From: Microcoleus sp. bin38.metabat.b11b12b14.051
Lineage (GTDB): Bacteria > Cyanobacteriota > Cyanobacteriia > Cyanobacteriales > Microcoleaceae
Length of the DNA stretch: 64,000 bases
NCBI RefSeq assembly: GCF_013299165.1
Contig: NZ_JAAFKD010000024.1
Coordinates: forward strand, 1 to 64,000
Reading direction: 5' to 3'
Shown piece by piece: positions 8,165 to 17,538 of the stretch (its first letter is position 1; every line of letters begins with the position of its first letter). The notes beneath the pieces were generated by a model. The model was not told where the DNA came from. It ran no database searches and saw nothing but the letters and a program-made list of their open reading frames with translations. The position numbers were made by a program, and so were the translations under genes.

Positions 8165-10663
8165 TTACCACTGGGGTTCGGAAGCCATCAAAGCAGTCGC
8201 AGCATCACTCGGTAAGGGCTTAGCAAAAAAGTAACCTTGGCCGTATTCGCAGCCGATCGCCCTTAATCTAGCTAATTGTGCCGCCGTCTCCACACCCTCA
8301 GCAATCACATCCATCCCCAAAGCGTGGGCGAGGGTGACAATAGTCCGGACGATCGCCACATTCTCCCCCTCGCTGGCTAGCTCCATCCGCCCTACAAATG
8401 ACTTATCAACCTTCAAAGTATCCGTAGGAAACCGACTCAAATAACTCAAAGATGAATAACCGGTGCCAAAATCGTCAATTCCCAACTTGACTTTTAATGC
8501 TTTCATCTGCTTTAAAACCTCGATAGCCGATTCCACATCATCCATCACCACACTCTCAGTAATCTCCAACTTCAAACTCTCGGCACTTAAACCCGTTGCC
8601 ACCAAAATAGCCTCAATTCGCTCCACCAAATCCGGCTGAGCAAACTGCTTCCCAGATAAATTTACACTCATAATCAAAGGGCGATCGAAATCAAACATTC
8701 CCTCCCACAGCCGTAACTGCCGGCAAGCCTCCTCCAGCACCCACTCACCAAGCGGCACAATCGCCCCCGTCTGCTCAGCCACCGGAATAAACTTGACCGG
8801 CGAAATCAAGCCCCGCTGCGGGTGCTGCCAGCGCACCAAAGCCTCAAACCCAATAATCTTGCCGCTAGCCAAACACACAAACGGCTGGTAGTGCAGCAAA
8901 AACTCGCGGCGCTTTACAGCCATCCGCAAATCCGTCTCCAAGCGCAGCCTCTCCAAGGCCAAATCGTGCATCGAAGCATTAAACACCTGATACCTTCCGG
9001 TTCCCAAAGCCTTGGCGCGGTACATCGCCGTGTGGGCGTCGCGCAGCAAGTGTTCCGGCTGTTCCCGAGTGGCGGCAGTGGGTTCGCCCCCCACTGCAAT
9101 CCCGATACTTGCGGTGACAAACACCTCTTGTCCTCTCAAGTCAAAAGGCACAATTAAAGCTTTGTGAATGCGATCGGCCAAATTAACAGCACTGTCAACA
9201 TCTACATTCCTGACCAAAATCGCAAAATCGTCGCCCCCCACCCGCGCCACAGTATCCGCGCCAGCAATACTTGCCCTCAAACGCATCACCACGGCTTTGA
9301 GCAGTTCATCTCCCACCAAATGACCCAAAGAATCATTGATCGCCTTAAATCGGTCTAAATCCAGAAACAGCACCGCAAACAGATAGTTGCGGTGGGCCCT
9401 AGTGTGGGCGATCGCCCGCCCCAGGCACTCTACAAAGAAATCCCGGTTCGGCAAACCCGTCAGAGAGTCATGAAAAGCATCGTAAAGCTTTCTGTAAGCG
9501 CTGACACCCACACCAGTCACCACCAAACCCAAAGCCGGCGACACCAGCGGCACCCAGCCACCCTCAATAAAAATCCCCAAACTAATTCCCAACAGCCCCA
9601 TCAACGCCACGCCCCCAACAAATCCTGCCCTCGCTGGGTGCACAATCCGCCAAGCCACAACCCCGCCAATCAAAGCCCAAGAAGCGTTCCACAAAATTTC
9701 TGCCCATTGGGGCCACACCCAAAATAGCGATCGCCCCTGCGAAACCGCGCTCAATATTTGGCTGAGCATTTGCGCGTGCAGCAACACCCCCGGCATTTTC
9801 GGATTTTGCTTTTGAATCGGACTGTAGGGCGTCAGAAACACGTCTCTGGTACTCGGTGCAGTCGTCCCGATCAGCACGATCTTGTCCTTTACCCAGCTTG
9901 GGTCAATTTCCCCGTTCAATACCTGCCTGATACTGACTTGTCGCGCTACCTGCTTCCCCGATCGGTATTTGAGCAGAATTTGGTAGCCTCTGGTGTCGAG
10001 ATTGGCATAGCCGCCGCTGTGAGAATTTAAAGGCACAAATTCTGCTTTACCCCAGTTGATTTGGTAGGGATTGACAGGGCTGTCTGTCGGCTGCACCCGA
10101 TCTTTGAGATAAAGCAAAGCCAGTTGCAAAGAAAAGGAGGAAGCAATAGTTTTGTCTGCTTGCGAGACTGAAAGCAAATTGCGGCGCACCACGCCGTCAG
10201 CGTCGAGCACGAAGTCGTTAAAACCCACCCGATCCGGCGGCATCCCCGGGGGTGCCGCTACTCCGGGATTGTCTGAATCGCTCATTTTGGCGATCGCCAC
10301 CACATTCGGTGCTTTCAGCGCGGCCAGCAATTCTGGGTGTCCCGGTGGTTGGGGCAAATCCCGGTACAAGTCCAAACCGATGACTTTTGGCTGGTACTTT
10401 TGCAATTTTGTCAAGGTTTGGGCGATCGCCGTGTCGGAAATTGGAAATCTCCCTAGGGCTTGAATATCCGCCTCTGAAATTGCTACTATCAGCAGTCGGC
10501 GATCGGGGCCTGCATCGGGCTGCAACCGCACTAACGAGTCAAAACTCCCTAATTCCCAGTTTTGCAGCCATCCCAACCGCTGCACTCCCATGTTCAGCAG
10601 CGTTACCGTCGCGCCCGCAAGCATTGCAGGCAAAATCCTGACCCGCCGACCTCTAGAACTCAT
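8165..10663 (-). CDS. CHASE2-GGDEF-EAL cyclic-di-GMP signalling protein
   Basis: An inner-membrane sensor for c-di-GMP turnover. The order is an N-terminal membrane segment, an extracytoplasmic CHASE2 domain (about 20-300; RLLIVAISEADIQALGRFP, IGLDLYRD, KIVLIGTTAPSTRDVFLTPY), three transmembrane helices (about 310-390), GGDEF (active-site variant GGDDF near residue 477) and EAL (FEALVRWQHP near 606, with ITESVVMDD, IDDFGTGYSSL and IAEGVE). GGDDF deviates from GG(D/E)EF, so cyclase activity is uncertain, while the EAL motifs look intact, so net phosphodiesterase activity is plausible. ATG at 10663 is preferred; the frame extends upstream only to a TTG at 10744. Confidence 0.93.
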   Translation of the reverse strand: MSSRGRRVRILPAMLAGATVTLLNMGVQRLGWLQNWELGSFDSLVRLQPDAGPDRRLLIVAISEADIQALGRFPISDTAIAQTLTKLQKYQPKVIGLDLYRDLPQPPGHPELLAALKAPNVVAIAKMSDSDNPGVAAPPGMPPDRVGFNDFVLDADGVVRRNLLSVSQADKTIASSFSLQLALLYLKDRVQPTDSPVNPYQINWGKAEFVPLNSHSGGYANLDTRGYQILLKYRSGKQVARQVSIRQVLNGEIDPSWVKDKIVLIGTTAPSTRDVFLTPYSPIQKQNPKMPGVLLHAQMLSQILSAVSQGRSLFWVWPQWAEILWNASWALIGGVVAWRIVHPARAGFVGGVALMGLLGISLGIFIEGGWVPLVSPALGLVVTGVGVSAYRKLYDAFHDSLTGLPNRDFFVECLGRAIAHTRAHRNYLFAVLFLDLDRFKAINDSLGHLVGDELLKAVVMRLRASIAGADTVARVGGDDFAILVRNVDVDSAVNLADRIHKALIVPFDLRGQEVFVTASIGIAVGGEPTAATREQPEHLLRDAHTAMYRAKALGTGRYQVFNASMHDLALERLRLETDLRMAVKRREFLLHYQPFVCLASGKIIGFEALVRWQHPQRGLISPVKFIPVAEQTGAIVPLGEWVLEEACRQLRLWEGMFDFDRPLIMSVNLSGKQFAQPDLVERIEAILVATGLSAESLKLEITESVVMDDVESAIEVLKQMKALKVKLGIDDFGTGYSSLSYLSRFPTDTLKVDKSFVGRMELASEGENVAIVRTIVTLAHALGMDVIAEGVETAAQLARLRAIGCEYGQGYFFAKPLPSDAATALMASEPQW

Positions 10664-10990
10664 GTCGAGGCCTGTTGCGACAGACAGTACAGAACGAAGA
10701 TTTCGAGAGAATTTGGCAGTCACAAAAAAAATATATGGGTGCAAATTCGCTAGGTAAAGTCTGTTCCCACAGAATTGAGCTTATGATGAGATTGAGTGTA
10801 ATTTTTTCAGAACTTGTGCCGCAAGCGAGTTGATTAAAGCTAATTACTCGCTCCAGGCAAAGTATTTCTGGATGGGAAACCAGGTTACTGAAGATTTGCC
10901 GATAAGCCCTGTCTTTGATTCCGCCGTTTCCCCAAGTTTCCACAAGCGTTAAAATTTAGTCGATCGAAATTCCAGGATATTTTTGAGATT
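10664..10990. other. Divergent promoter region between the c-di-GMP gene and dapB
   Basis: AT-rich spacer between divergent genes. I see no convincing gene, RNA or operator. An open frame on the minus strand here (Cys- and Phe-rich) does not look like a protein. Confidence 0.5.
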
Positions 10991-11818
10991 ATGGCGAATC
11001 AACTTCCGATACCGGTGATTGTGAACGGTGCTGCGGGCAAAATGGGCCGCGAAGTAATTAAGGCGATCGCCAATGCGAGTGATATGACCTTGTTTGGGGC
11101 TGTAGACCGCTCTCCTGAGTGCCTCAACGCTGATGCGGGGGAATTAGCCGGATGTGGCCCGTTGGAAGTTCCCATCACTGACGACTTGCAAGGAATGCTA
11201 GTTTTGGCCGCTCAGGAAAAGCAGTTAGGCGTGATGGTAGATTTTACTCACCCAAAGTCGGTTTATGAAAATGTGCGATCGGCGATCGCTTACGGTATAC
11301 GCCCGGTAGTCGGGACTACAGGATTGAGCAGCAAGCAAATTGATAACTTAGCTGAATTCGCTGACAAAGCTAGCACCGGCTGTCTGATTATACCCAATTT
11401 CTCGATCGGCATGGTTTTGTTGCAACAAGCCGCGGTCACGGCATCTCAGTATTTTGAACACGTAGAAATTATCGAGCTGCACCACAATCAGAAAGCCGAC
11501 GCTCCCAGCGGCACGGCGATTCAAACTGCCCAAATGCTAGCAGAATTGGGAAAAACTTTCAATATACCCGAAGTTGAGGAAACCGAAAAAATAGCCGGAG
11601 CTCGGGGATCGGTGGCCGATGAAGGGATTCGGATTCACAGTATCCGTTTACCGGGTTTAATTGCCCATCAAGAGGTAATTTTTGGTGGCCCGGGTCAAAT
11701 TTATACTTTAAGACACGATACGAGCGATCGGGCTTGTTATATGCCGGGAGTTTTGTTATCGGTGCGAAAAGTGCTGGATTTGCGATCGCTCGTTTATGGA
11801 TTGGAAAAAATATTGTAG
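10991..11818 (+). CDS. dapB: 4-hydroxy-tetrahydrodipicolinate reductase
   Basis: A 275-residue DapB, the NAD(P)H-dependent reductase making tetrahydrodipicolinate for lysine and diaminopimelate (peptidoglycan) synthesis. The dinucleotide-binding motif is [11 protein letters not shown] near residue 12. The catalytic region is [17 protein letters not shown] with the His-His and Lys of the active site, and PVVGTTGLS and [17 protein letters not shown] are typical. The length is normal. It is followed by repeats and has no operon partner. Confidence 0.97.
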   Translation: MANQLPIPVIVNGAAGKMGREVIKAIANASDMTLFGAVDRSPECLNADAGELAGCGPLEVPITDDLQGMLVLAAQEKQLGVMVDFTHPKSVYENVRSAIAYGIRPVVGTTGLSSKQIDNLAEFADKASTGCLIIPNFSIGMVLLQQAAVTASQYFEHVEIIELHHNQKADAPSGTAIQTAQMLAELGKTFNIPEVEETEKIAGARGSVADEGIRIHSIRLPGLIAHQEVIFGGPGQIYTLRHDTSDRACYMPGVLLSVRKVLDLRSLVYGLEKIL

Positions 11819-11950
11819 TCAGTTGACAGTTGACAGTTGACAGAAGAGCCCGCCCGCGGAGTCGAGGGGTTGACAGTTGACAGTTGACAGTTGACAGAAG
11901 AGCCCGCCCGCGGAGTCGAGGGGTTGACAGTTGACAGTTGTCAGTTGTCA
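11818..11950. repeat. CAGTTGACAG direct repeats, 54-bp period
   Basis: Runs of CAGTTGACAG flank two copies of a core (AGAAGAGCCCGCCCGCGGAG, then TCGAGGGG) starting at 11842 and 11896. The same family occurs at 3184-3240 and next to the 179-bp repeats at 20680. The array begins at the dapB stop codon. Confidence 0.75.
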
Positions 11951-12063
11951 TTAGTTTCAACAATTACCTAAAACCTTTGATTAATCTCGCTGATTGCCAA
12001 GTCTAGATTCCCCTAAATCCCCCTGGTTGTAAGGGAGTAGGGGGTTGACTTTGATCAGTTATG

Positions 12064-12182
12064 GTAGGGTGCGTCAGGGCTGAATGTTTTGATAACAGAT
12101 TAATAACTTTCTCCCTGACGCACCCTACAGTTAATTAGCTTCTTCCTTCTTCCTTCTTCCCTCTTCCTTCTTCCTTCTTCCT
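12064..12182. repeat. GTAGGGTGCGTCAG inverted repeat and TTCTTCC heptamers
   Basis: A 65-bp inverted repeat with ends GTAGGGTGCGTCAGGG and CCCTGACGCACCCTAC (12064-12128) is followed by a TTCTTCC heptamer run (about 12140-12182) that ends at the ATG of the next gene. No Shine-Dalgarno sequence is left there. Confidence 0.75.
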
Positions 12183-12884
12183 ATGCTAATTCCCTTAACT
12201 CGCGAAACCTTTCAAGAACTAATTCCGCCCGTCGCCACCGGAGCGCAATACCAATATATTTGGGGAAAACCGCCCGATTTCTTAAGACGAATGTTAATCT
12301 CTGCGGTAGCTGTAGTTTTCTTGCTAATAGTTTATAACTTTGCCGGTTCCGATGTCGGGCCTATAGTTTTAATTACCGGATTAATGGCCGGTTTGTACTG
12401 GCTTTGGGGGCCGATATTCTGGGCGAGTTTGCGGAATGCAGAATGCCGCAAATATCAATACTGCGGTTTTTGGCAAGGGCGAGTTTTGGATATCTATATC
12501 ACCGATGAAGTTACAAGTCAAGAGGAAACAGTCAATCAAAAAGGACAACTCGTAATTGTTGATAACTTAGAACCGCGAATTAATTTAGAAGTTGGCGATA
12601 AAACGGGATTTACTACTACACTCCGAGCTCCATTGCAGAAAAATCATCAGGGAATTGTCCCCGGCCAAGCTGCTTTAATGTTAATTATGTCGAATCAAGA
12701 AGATTTGGGCAGAATTGCCAAGGTTTCGGATATTTATATTCCCAGTCGCGATGTGTGGGTGAGCGATTATCCTTATTTACGCAAGGATTTGTTTGTGGAA
12801 ATAAGTCAGCAAATTAAAAAAGGCAGGCCGAAGAAAGGGCGGGATAATGATAATCAAAGAGCGACAAGATCAGACGGCGGTTGA
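12183..12884 (+). CDS. Cyanobacterial membrane protein of unknown function
   Basis: A 233-residue protein with two transmembrane helices at about 36-57 (LRRMLISAVAVVFLLIVYNF) and 61-85 (VLITGLMAGLYWLWGPIFW), followed by a soluble domain of about 130 residues (GRVLDIYITDEV, RINLEVGDKTGF, SDIYIPSRDVWVSDYPYLR). Similar cyanobacterial proteins are sometimes labelled phosphate ABC transporter permease, but no permease motif is visible, so I leave the function open. The start directly abuts a heptamer microsatellite. The last residues (about RATRSDGG) and stop codon are supplied by the first unit of the repeat array. Confidence 0.7.
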   Translation: MLIPLTRETFQELIPPVATGAQYQYIWGKPPDFLRRMLISAVAVVFLLIVYNFAGSDVGPIVLITGLMAGLYWLWGPIFWASLRNAECRKYQYCGFWQGRVLDIYITDEVTSQEETVNQKGQLVIVDNLEPRINLEVGDKTGFTTTLRAPLQKNHQGIVPGQAALMLIMSNQEDLGRIAKVSDIYIPSRDVWVSDYPYLRKDLFVEISQQIKKGRPKKGRDNDNQRATRSDGG

Positions 12885-13500
12885 AACCGCGTCTACACAA
12901 ACGAATTCCGCCTCCGCGGAATGAAGAATGAAGATTAGACGGCGGTTGAAACCGCGCCGACACAAACGAATTCCGCCTCCGCGGAATGAAGATTAGAGAT
13001 GAGACGGCGGTTGAAACCGCGCCGACACAAACGAATTCCGCCTCCGCGGAATGAAGATGAGACGGCGGTTGAAACCGCGCCGACACAAACGAATTCCGCC
13101 TCCGCGGAATGAAGATTAGAGATGAGACGGCGGTTGAAACCGCGCCTACACAAACGAATTCCGCCTCCGCGGAATGAAGATTAGACGGCGGTTGAAACCG
13201 CGCCGACACAAACGAATTCCGCCTCCGCGGAATGAAGATTAGACGGCGGTTGAAACCGCGCCGACACAAACGAATTCCGCCTCCGCGGAATGAAGATGAG
13301 ACGGCGGTTGAAACCGCGCCGACACAAACGAATTCCGCCTCCGCGGAATGAAGATTAGAGATGAGACGGCGGTTGAAACCAGGTTTACACAAACGAATTC
13401 CGCCTCCGCGGAATGAAGATTAGACGGCGGTTGAAACCGCGTCTACACAAAGGAATTCCGCCTCCGCGGAATGAAGATTAGACATACGATTGAAACCGAT
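12874..13500. repeat. Tandem array of ten hairpin-bearing 58/65-bp units
   Basis: Ten copies of a unit starting GACGGCGGTTGAAACC (starts 12874, 12938, 13003, 13061, 13126, 13184, 13242, 13300, 13365, 13423) and an eleventh degenerate copy at 13481. Spacings are 64, 65, 58, 65, 58, 58, 58, 65, 58 and 58. Each unit carries two hairpins, GCGGTT-GA-AACCGC and ATTCCGC-CTCC-GCGGAAT; the 65-bp form has an extra heptamer before the next unit. Single relatives lie at about 689, 13545, 17140 and 17360. All units are nearly identical, so this is not a CRISPR array. Confidence 0.95.
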
Positions 13501-16500
13501 CACTCTTCAACCTGCGGAGGCAGGTTTTGTCTGTGTCGATGCGGTTTCAACCGCCGATTCTTCGGATTGCCTAACTGTTCTCTCAACCCTTCCATATAAG
13601 TATAAAATACTGGAGTTAAATACAGTGTTAAAATTTGCGAAAACAGCAAGCCGCCAACGATCGCAATTCCCAACGGGCGGCGCGATTCCGAACCGCTACC
13701 GACGCCTAGGGCGATGGGTAAGGTGCCGATTAATGCAGCCATAGTAGTCATCATAATCGGGCGGAAGCGGACGATACAGGCTTCGTAGATGGCATCGTAG
13801 GCGCTGCGGCTGCTATCTTGGCGCTGTTTGTCGATCGCAAAATCTACTAACATGATACCATTTTTCTTGACTATTCCCACGAGTAGAATAATCCCGATAA
13901 ACGAATACAGGTTCAATTCGACTCCAAAGATTACTAGGGTTAGCAGCGCGCCAAATCCGGCTGAGGGTAAACCGGACAAAATTGTCAGCGGGTGAATGAA
14001 ATCTTCGTACAAAATGCCGAGAATTAGATAAATCACTACAATTGAAACGACTAACAACCAGCCTAAATCGTTAAATGATTGGTTGAATACTTGGGCTGAA
14101 CCTTGGAAACTTGTTGTTACTGATGGCGGTAAAATATCTTTGGCAACTTTTTCGATCGCAGTGGTGGCTTGATTCAGCGATGTACCGGGGAGTGTATCAA
14201 AGGAGATTGTAGCAGAAGGTAGTCCGCTGAGGTGGTTGACTGTGAGCGGGCCGACGGTTTGGGTGATACTGGCGATCGCACTTAACGATATCATTTGTCC
14301 GGTAGTCGATCGCACGTACAGCATTGACAAAGCACTCGGATCGCGCTGAAACTCTGGCTTGAGTTCCATTACCACGGTATACTGATTGTTTGGGGTATAA
14401 ATCGTGGAAACCTGGCCAGAAGCGTAGGCTGCGCTGAGAGTTTTCTGGACTTGTTGCGCGCTGACGCCGACAATTGCTGCTTTGGCGCGATCGACTTTAA
14501 CTTCCAGTTGAGGCGTGCTCAGTTGCAAATCGCTATCGACACCGCGCAATCCCGGTATAGTTTTGACTTTAGCTAACAATTCCGGCACTACTTGACGCAG
14601 CGCTTGCAAATCTAAACTTTGCACCGTAAACTGATATTGTGAGTTTGTTTGTTGACCGCCGATCGGAATTGCAGCCGGAGAACGTAGAAAAGCTTGGACT
14701 CCGGGAATTCCGCGCAATTTGGGAGTAAGTTTTTGGATGATTTCGTCTGCATTGAGGCGTCGTTGCGATCGGGGTTTCAGTCTAATTGTAATTCGTCCGT
14801 TATTTGCAGATGCGTTTGGCCCGCTAGCGCCTACAGTGGAATTCAATGCTGCAATATTTGGATCTTTCCGTAGGATATCTACAACCAGTTGTTGGTGGCG
14901 CAACATATCCTCAAAGGAAACGTCTTGAGCACCTTTCACATTAACCATCAGTTGTCCGGTGTCTTCAGTCGGAATAAAGCCTTTGGGAACTAATACAAAT
15001 AGATAAGCCGTACAACCCAGCAACATTACCGAGACAATTAAGGTGAGAAAACGGTATTTTAAGACTGGTTTTAATGTCCATTCATATCCTTGCAGAAATA
15101 GCTCGAATCCGCGCTCCCAAATGCGGTAAAAGCGGTTTTGTCGTTGGTGGTGCGACGATTTGAGGAAACGACTGCACAACATGGGTGTGAGACTCAGCGA
15201 AACAAATCCCGAAACTAGAATTGCTACGGAAATAGTCACAGCGAATTCGTGGAACAATCTACCGATTAATCCGCCCATAAACATGATGGGAATAAATACG
15301 GCGACTAAGGAAAGTGTCATAGAAACAATCGTAAAACCAATTTCCCTGGAACCTTTTAATGCTGCTTCCAGTGGCGCTTCTCCCATTTCTTGATGGCGGA
15401 CAATATTTTCCAAAACTACGATCGCATCATCCACCACAAAACCCACGGAAAGCGTCAGCGCCATCAGAGACAAGTTGTTTAACGAGTATCCCAACTGATA
15501 CATTACCGCAAACGTCGCGATAATCGCCACGGGTAAAGCTAAACTGGGAATTAGCGTGGCTGTGATGTTGCGTAAAAAGATAAAAATTACTAAGACAACC
15601 AGACAGACTGACAACGCTAAGGAGAATTTTACATCATCTACAGAGGCGCGGATGGATTGCGATCGATCGTACATAATGCCCATTTCGATCGATTGGGGAA
15701 TCTGTTGTTTGAGGGCGGGTAACATTCGCACGATCGCATCGACAATCTCGACTGTATTTGCGTCGGGTTGTGGCTGTACAGAAAGCAAGATTGCTGGCTG
15801 ATTTTTGACTTGTTTGTCGCTGTACAAGTTCAGCACTTTATTGTTCTGTACGTCATCAATGATGTCACCTAAATCTTGCAGTCTGACTGCGGCACCGTTT
15901 TTGTAAGCAACGATTAGTGATCGATATTCTGAGGCTTGATTTAATTGACCATTTACTTGAATCAAATAGCTTTTATAATCGCCGGAAAGGCTACCAGTTG
16001 GTAAGTTAACATTTCCTTGGGTAATAGCGGTTCTGACTTGATCTAATCCGATACCTCGTGCGGCTAACTTGCGCGGATCGAGTTGAATCCTGACTGCATA
16101 TTGTTTCTGTCCAAAAATCTGGACTTGCGCGACACCATCAATAGCAGAAATCGGTTGCGCTACGGTTATTTCGGCGGCTTCATTGACTGCTGATATTTGC
16201 AGCGTTTTGGAGTATAAATATAGGTAGAGAATTGGTGAAACCGAAGGGTTAACTTTGCGGTAGCTGGGCGGTTTGGGCATTCCTGATGGTAATGAACCTG
16301 CGGCGGCGGCGATCGCAGCTTGTACGTCTTTGGCGGCAGAATTGACGCTGCGGCTGAAGTCGAATTGCAGGGAAATATTGGCGCTACCTGTTGAACTTGT
16401 GGAGTTAAAGGAGTTGAGGCCCGCTATTTCGGTAAACTGTCTTTCTAGTGGCGCGGCGACGGAGGATGACATGGTTTCTGGCGTAGCGCCCGGTAGGATG

Positions 16501-16646
16501 GCGGAAACGCTGACGAAGGGATATTCTACGTGCGGTAAGGCGCTAATTGGGAGGAGGAAATAACTCATCAAACCGAATACTAAAATGCCGATTGTGACTA
16601 GGGTTGTCATCACGGGGCGGCGGATAAAGATTTCTGATATGTTCAT
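13500..16646 (-). CDS. RND efflux pump inner-membrane subunit (MdtC/AcrB-like)
   Basis: A 1048-residue HAE1-family RND transporter. It starts MNISEIFIRRPVMTTLV, the usual N-terminal amphipathic helix and TM1. The proton-relay pair is in GFVVDDAIVVLENI near residues 404-405. Two large periplasmic loops separate TM1/TM2 and TM7/TM8, and the C-terminal TM block has ILLVGIVKKNGIMLVDFAI. It probably exports hydrophobic drugs or metabolites by proton antiport. It lies downstream of a second RND gene and an adaptor, an MdtABC-like order suggesting a heteromeric pump. The last roughly 20 residues (NRRLKPHRHRQNLPPQVEE) are encoded by a copy of the hairpin repeat and are not family sequence. Confidence 0.95.
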   Translation of the reverse strand: MNISEIFIRRPVMTTLVTIGILVFGLMSYFLLPISALPHVEYPFVSVSAILPGATPETMSSSVAAPLERQFTEIAGLNSFNSTSSTGSANISLQFDFSRSVNSAAKDVQAAIAAAAGSLPSGMPKPPSYRKVNPSVSPILYLYLYSKTLQISAVNEAAEITVAQPISAIDGVAQVQIFGQKQYAVRIQLDPRKLAARGIGLDQVRTAITQGNVNLPTGSLSGDYKSYLIQVNGQLNQASEYRSLIVAYKNGAAVRLQDLGDIIDDVQNNKVLNLYSDKQVKNQPAILLSVQPQPDANTVEIVDAIVRMLPALKQQIPQSIEMGIMYDRSQSIRASVDDVKFSLALSVCLVVLVIFIFLRNITATLIPSLALPVAIIATFAVMYQLGYSLNNLSLMALTLSVGFVVDDAIVVLENIVRHQEMGEAPLEAALKGSREIGFTIVSMTLSLVAVFIPIMFMGGLIGRLFHEFAVTISVAILVSGFVSLSLTPMLCSRFLKSSHHQRQNRFYRIWERGFELFLQGYEWTLKPVLKYRFLTLIVSVMLLGCTAYLFVLVPKGFIPTEDTGQLMVNVKGAQDVSFEDMLRHQQLVVDILRKDPNIAALNSTVGASGPNASANNGRITIRLKPRSQRRLNADEIIQKLTPKLRGIPGVQAFLRSPAAIPIGGQQTNSQYQFTVQSLDLQALRQVVPELLAKVKTIPGLRGVDSDLQLSTPQLEVKVDRAKAAIVGVSAQQVQKTLSAAYASGQVSTIYTPNNQYTVVMELKPEFQRDPSALSMLYVRSTTGQMISLSAIASITQTVGPLTVNHLSGLPSATISFDTLPGTSLNQATTAIEKVAKDILPPSVTTSFQGSAQVFNQSFNDLGWLLVVSIVVIYLILGILYEDFIHPLTILSGLPSAGFGALLTLVIFGVELNLYSFIGIILLVGIVKKNGIMLVDFAIDKQRQDSSRSAYDAIYEACIVRFRPIMMTTMAALIGTLPIALGVGSGSESRRPLGIAIVGGLLFSQILTLYLTPVFYTYMEGLREQLGNPKNRRLKPHRHRQNLPPQVEE

Positions 16647-16650
16647 AATA

Positions 16651-16995
16651 TGAAGGAAGAAGGAAGAAGGAAGAAGGAAGAAGGAAGAGGGAAGAAGAAA
16701 AAAGTTGTAGGGTGTGTCGCCCTTTAAAATACTTGACTAAATATCGATAACCTTATGGCGACGCACCTTATACGATTTGAACAAATATTTATGACATAAT
16801 AAGTGTTATATCTGTGTACATAATCTCTTGGAAATACCCGGTACGTCGCTATTGAATTGTCGGTATTCATCAGGGATTTTTTACGGCGATGTACCCTACG
16901 ACTACCCTCGGAAATACCTGGTGCGTAGCTATTGGATTGTCGGTATTCATCAGGGATTTTTTATGGCGACGCACCCTATGACTACTCTTGGAAAT
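16651..16995. repeat. Heptamer run, GGTGTGTCGCC inverted repeat and two 94-bp direct repeats
   Basis: A GGAAGAA heptamer run (about 16651-16693) is followed by an inverted repeat related to the GTAGGGTGCGTCAG family (about 16709-16770). Then come two direct copies of a sequence starting CTTGGAAATACC.GGT and containing GTCGGTATTCATCAGGGATT (starting at about 16827 and 16907). No gene is supported. Confidence 0.7.
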
Positions 16996-17001
16996 ACTGA
17001 A

Positions 17002-17530
17002 GAAATAACATGATTTTAACCGTTTGGTATTCAACCCGCGGAGGCGGGTTTTGTCTGTGTAGACGCGAATTCTATTCGCCCGGTATTCTGAGAAACGTTG
17101 AGAGATTTCTGATATGTTCATAAGACAATATGTTTGGGATAAGACGGCGGTTGAAACCGCGACTATACAAACGATGTCCGCACTTCGACAAGCTCAGCGA
17201 CCACCTCCGCGGACTTAAGAAATAACATGATTTTAACCGTTTGGTATTCAACCCGCGGAGGCGGGTTTTGTTTGTGTAGACGCGAATTCTATTCGCCCGG
17301 TATTCTGAGAAACGTTGAGAGATTTCTGATATGTTCATAAGACAATATGTTTGGGATAAGACGGCGGTTGAAACCGCGACTATACAAACGATGTCCGCAC
17401 TTCGACAAGCTCAGCGACCACCTCCGCGGACTTAAGAAATAACATGATTTTAACCGTTTGGTATTCAACCCGCGGAGGCGGGTTTTGTTTGTGTAGACGC
17501 GAATTCTATTCGCCCGGTATTCTGAAGAAA
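17002..17530. repeat. 217-bp tandem repeat carrying a copy of an RND 5' end
   Basis: The unit beginning GAAATAACATGATTTTAACC starts at 17002, 17219 and 17436, giving two full copies and a partial third with a 217-bp period. Each full unit contains CAACCCGCGGAGGCGGGTTTTG, a copy of the GCGGTTGAAACCGC hairpin, and TTTCTGATATGTTCAT, which is identical to the first codons (MNISEI) of the RND gene at 16646 read on the minus strand. This produces short dead-end frames beginning MNISEISQRFSEYR. Confidence 0.85.
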
Positions 17531-17538
17531 AGTTATTT

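Noticed and set aside
8165..10744. TTG start at 10744 for the CHASE2-GGDEF-EAL gene
   Set aside because: The first 27 residues do not look like a leader, and an ATG at 10663 begins directly before the membrane segment.
10653..10943. Minus-strand ORF upstream of dapB
   Set aside because: It overlaps the start of the CHASE2 gene's extension, has unlikely composition and shows no family features.
12814..13392. Minus-strand ORF of about 190 codons through the tandem array
   Set aside because: It is only a translation of the repeat (recurring RRLIFIPRRRNSFV-like peptide), a by-product of the unit length.
12874..13500. CRISPR array
   Set aside because: The sequence between recurring GCGGTTGAAACC motifs is itself repeated in every unit, so there are no unique spacers, and no cas genes are present.
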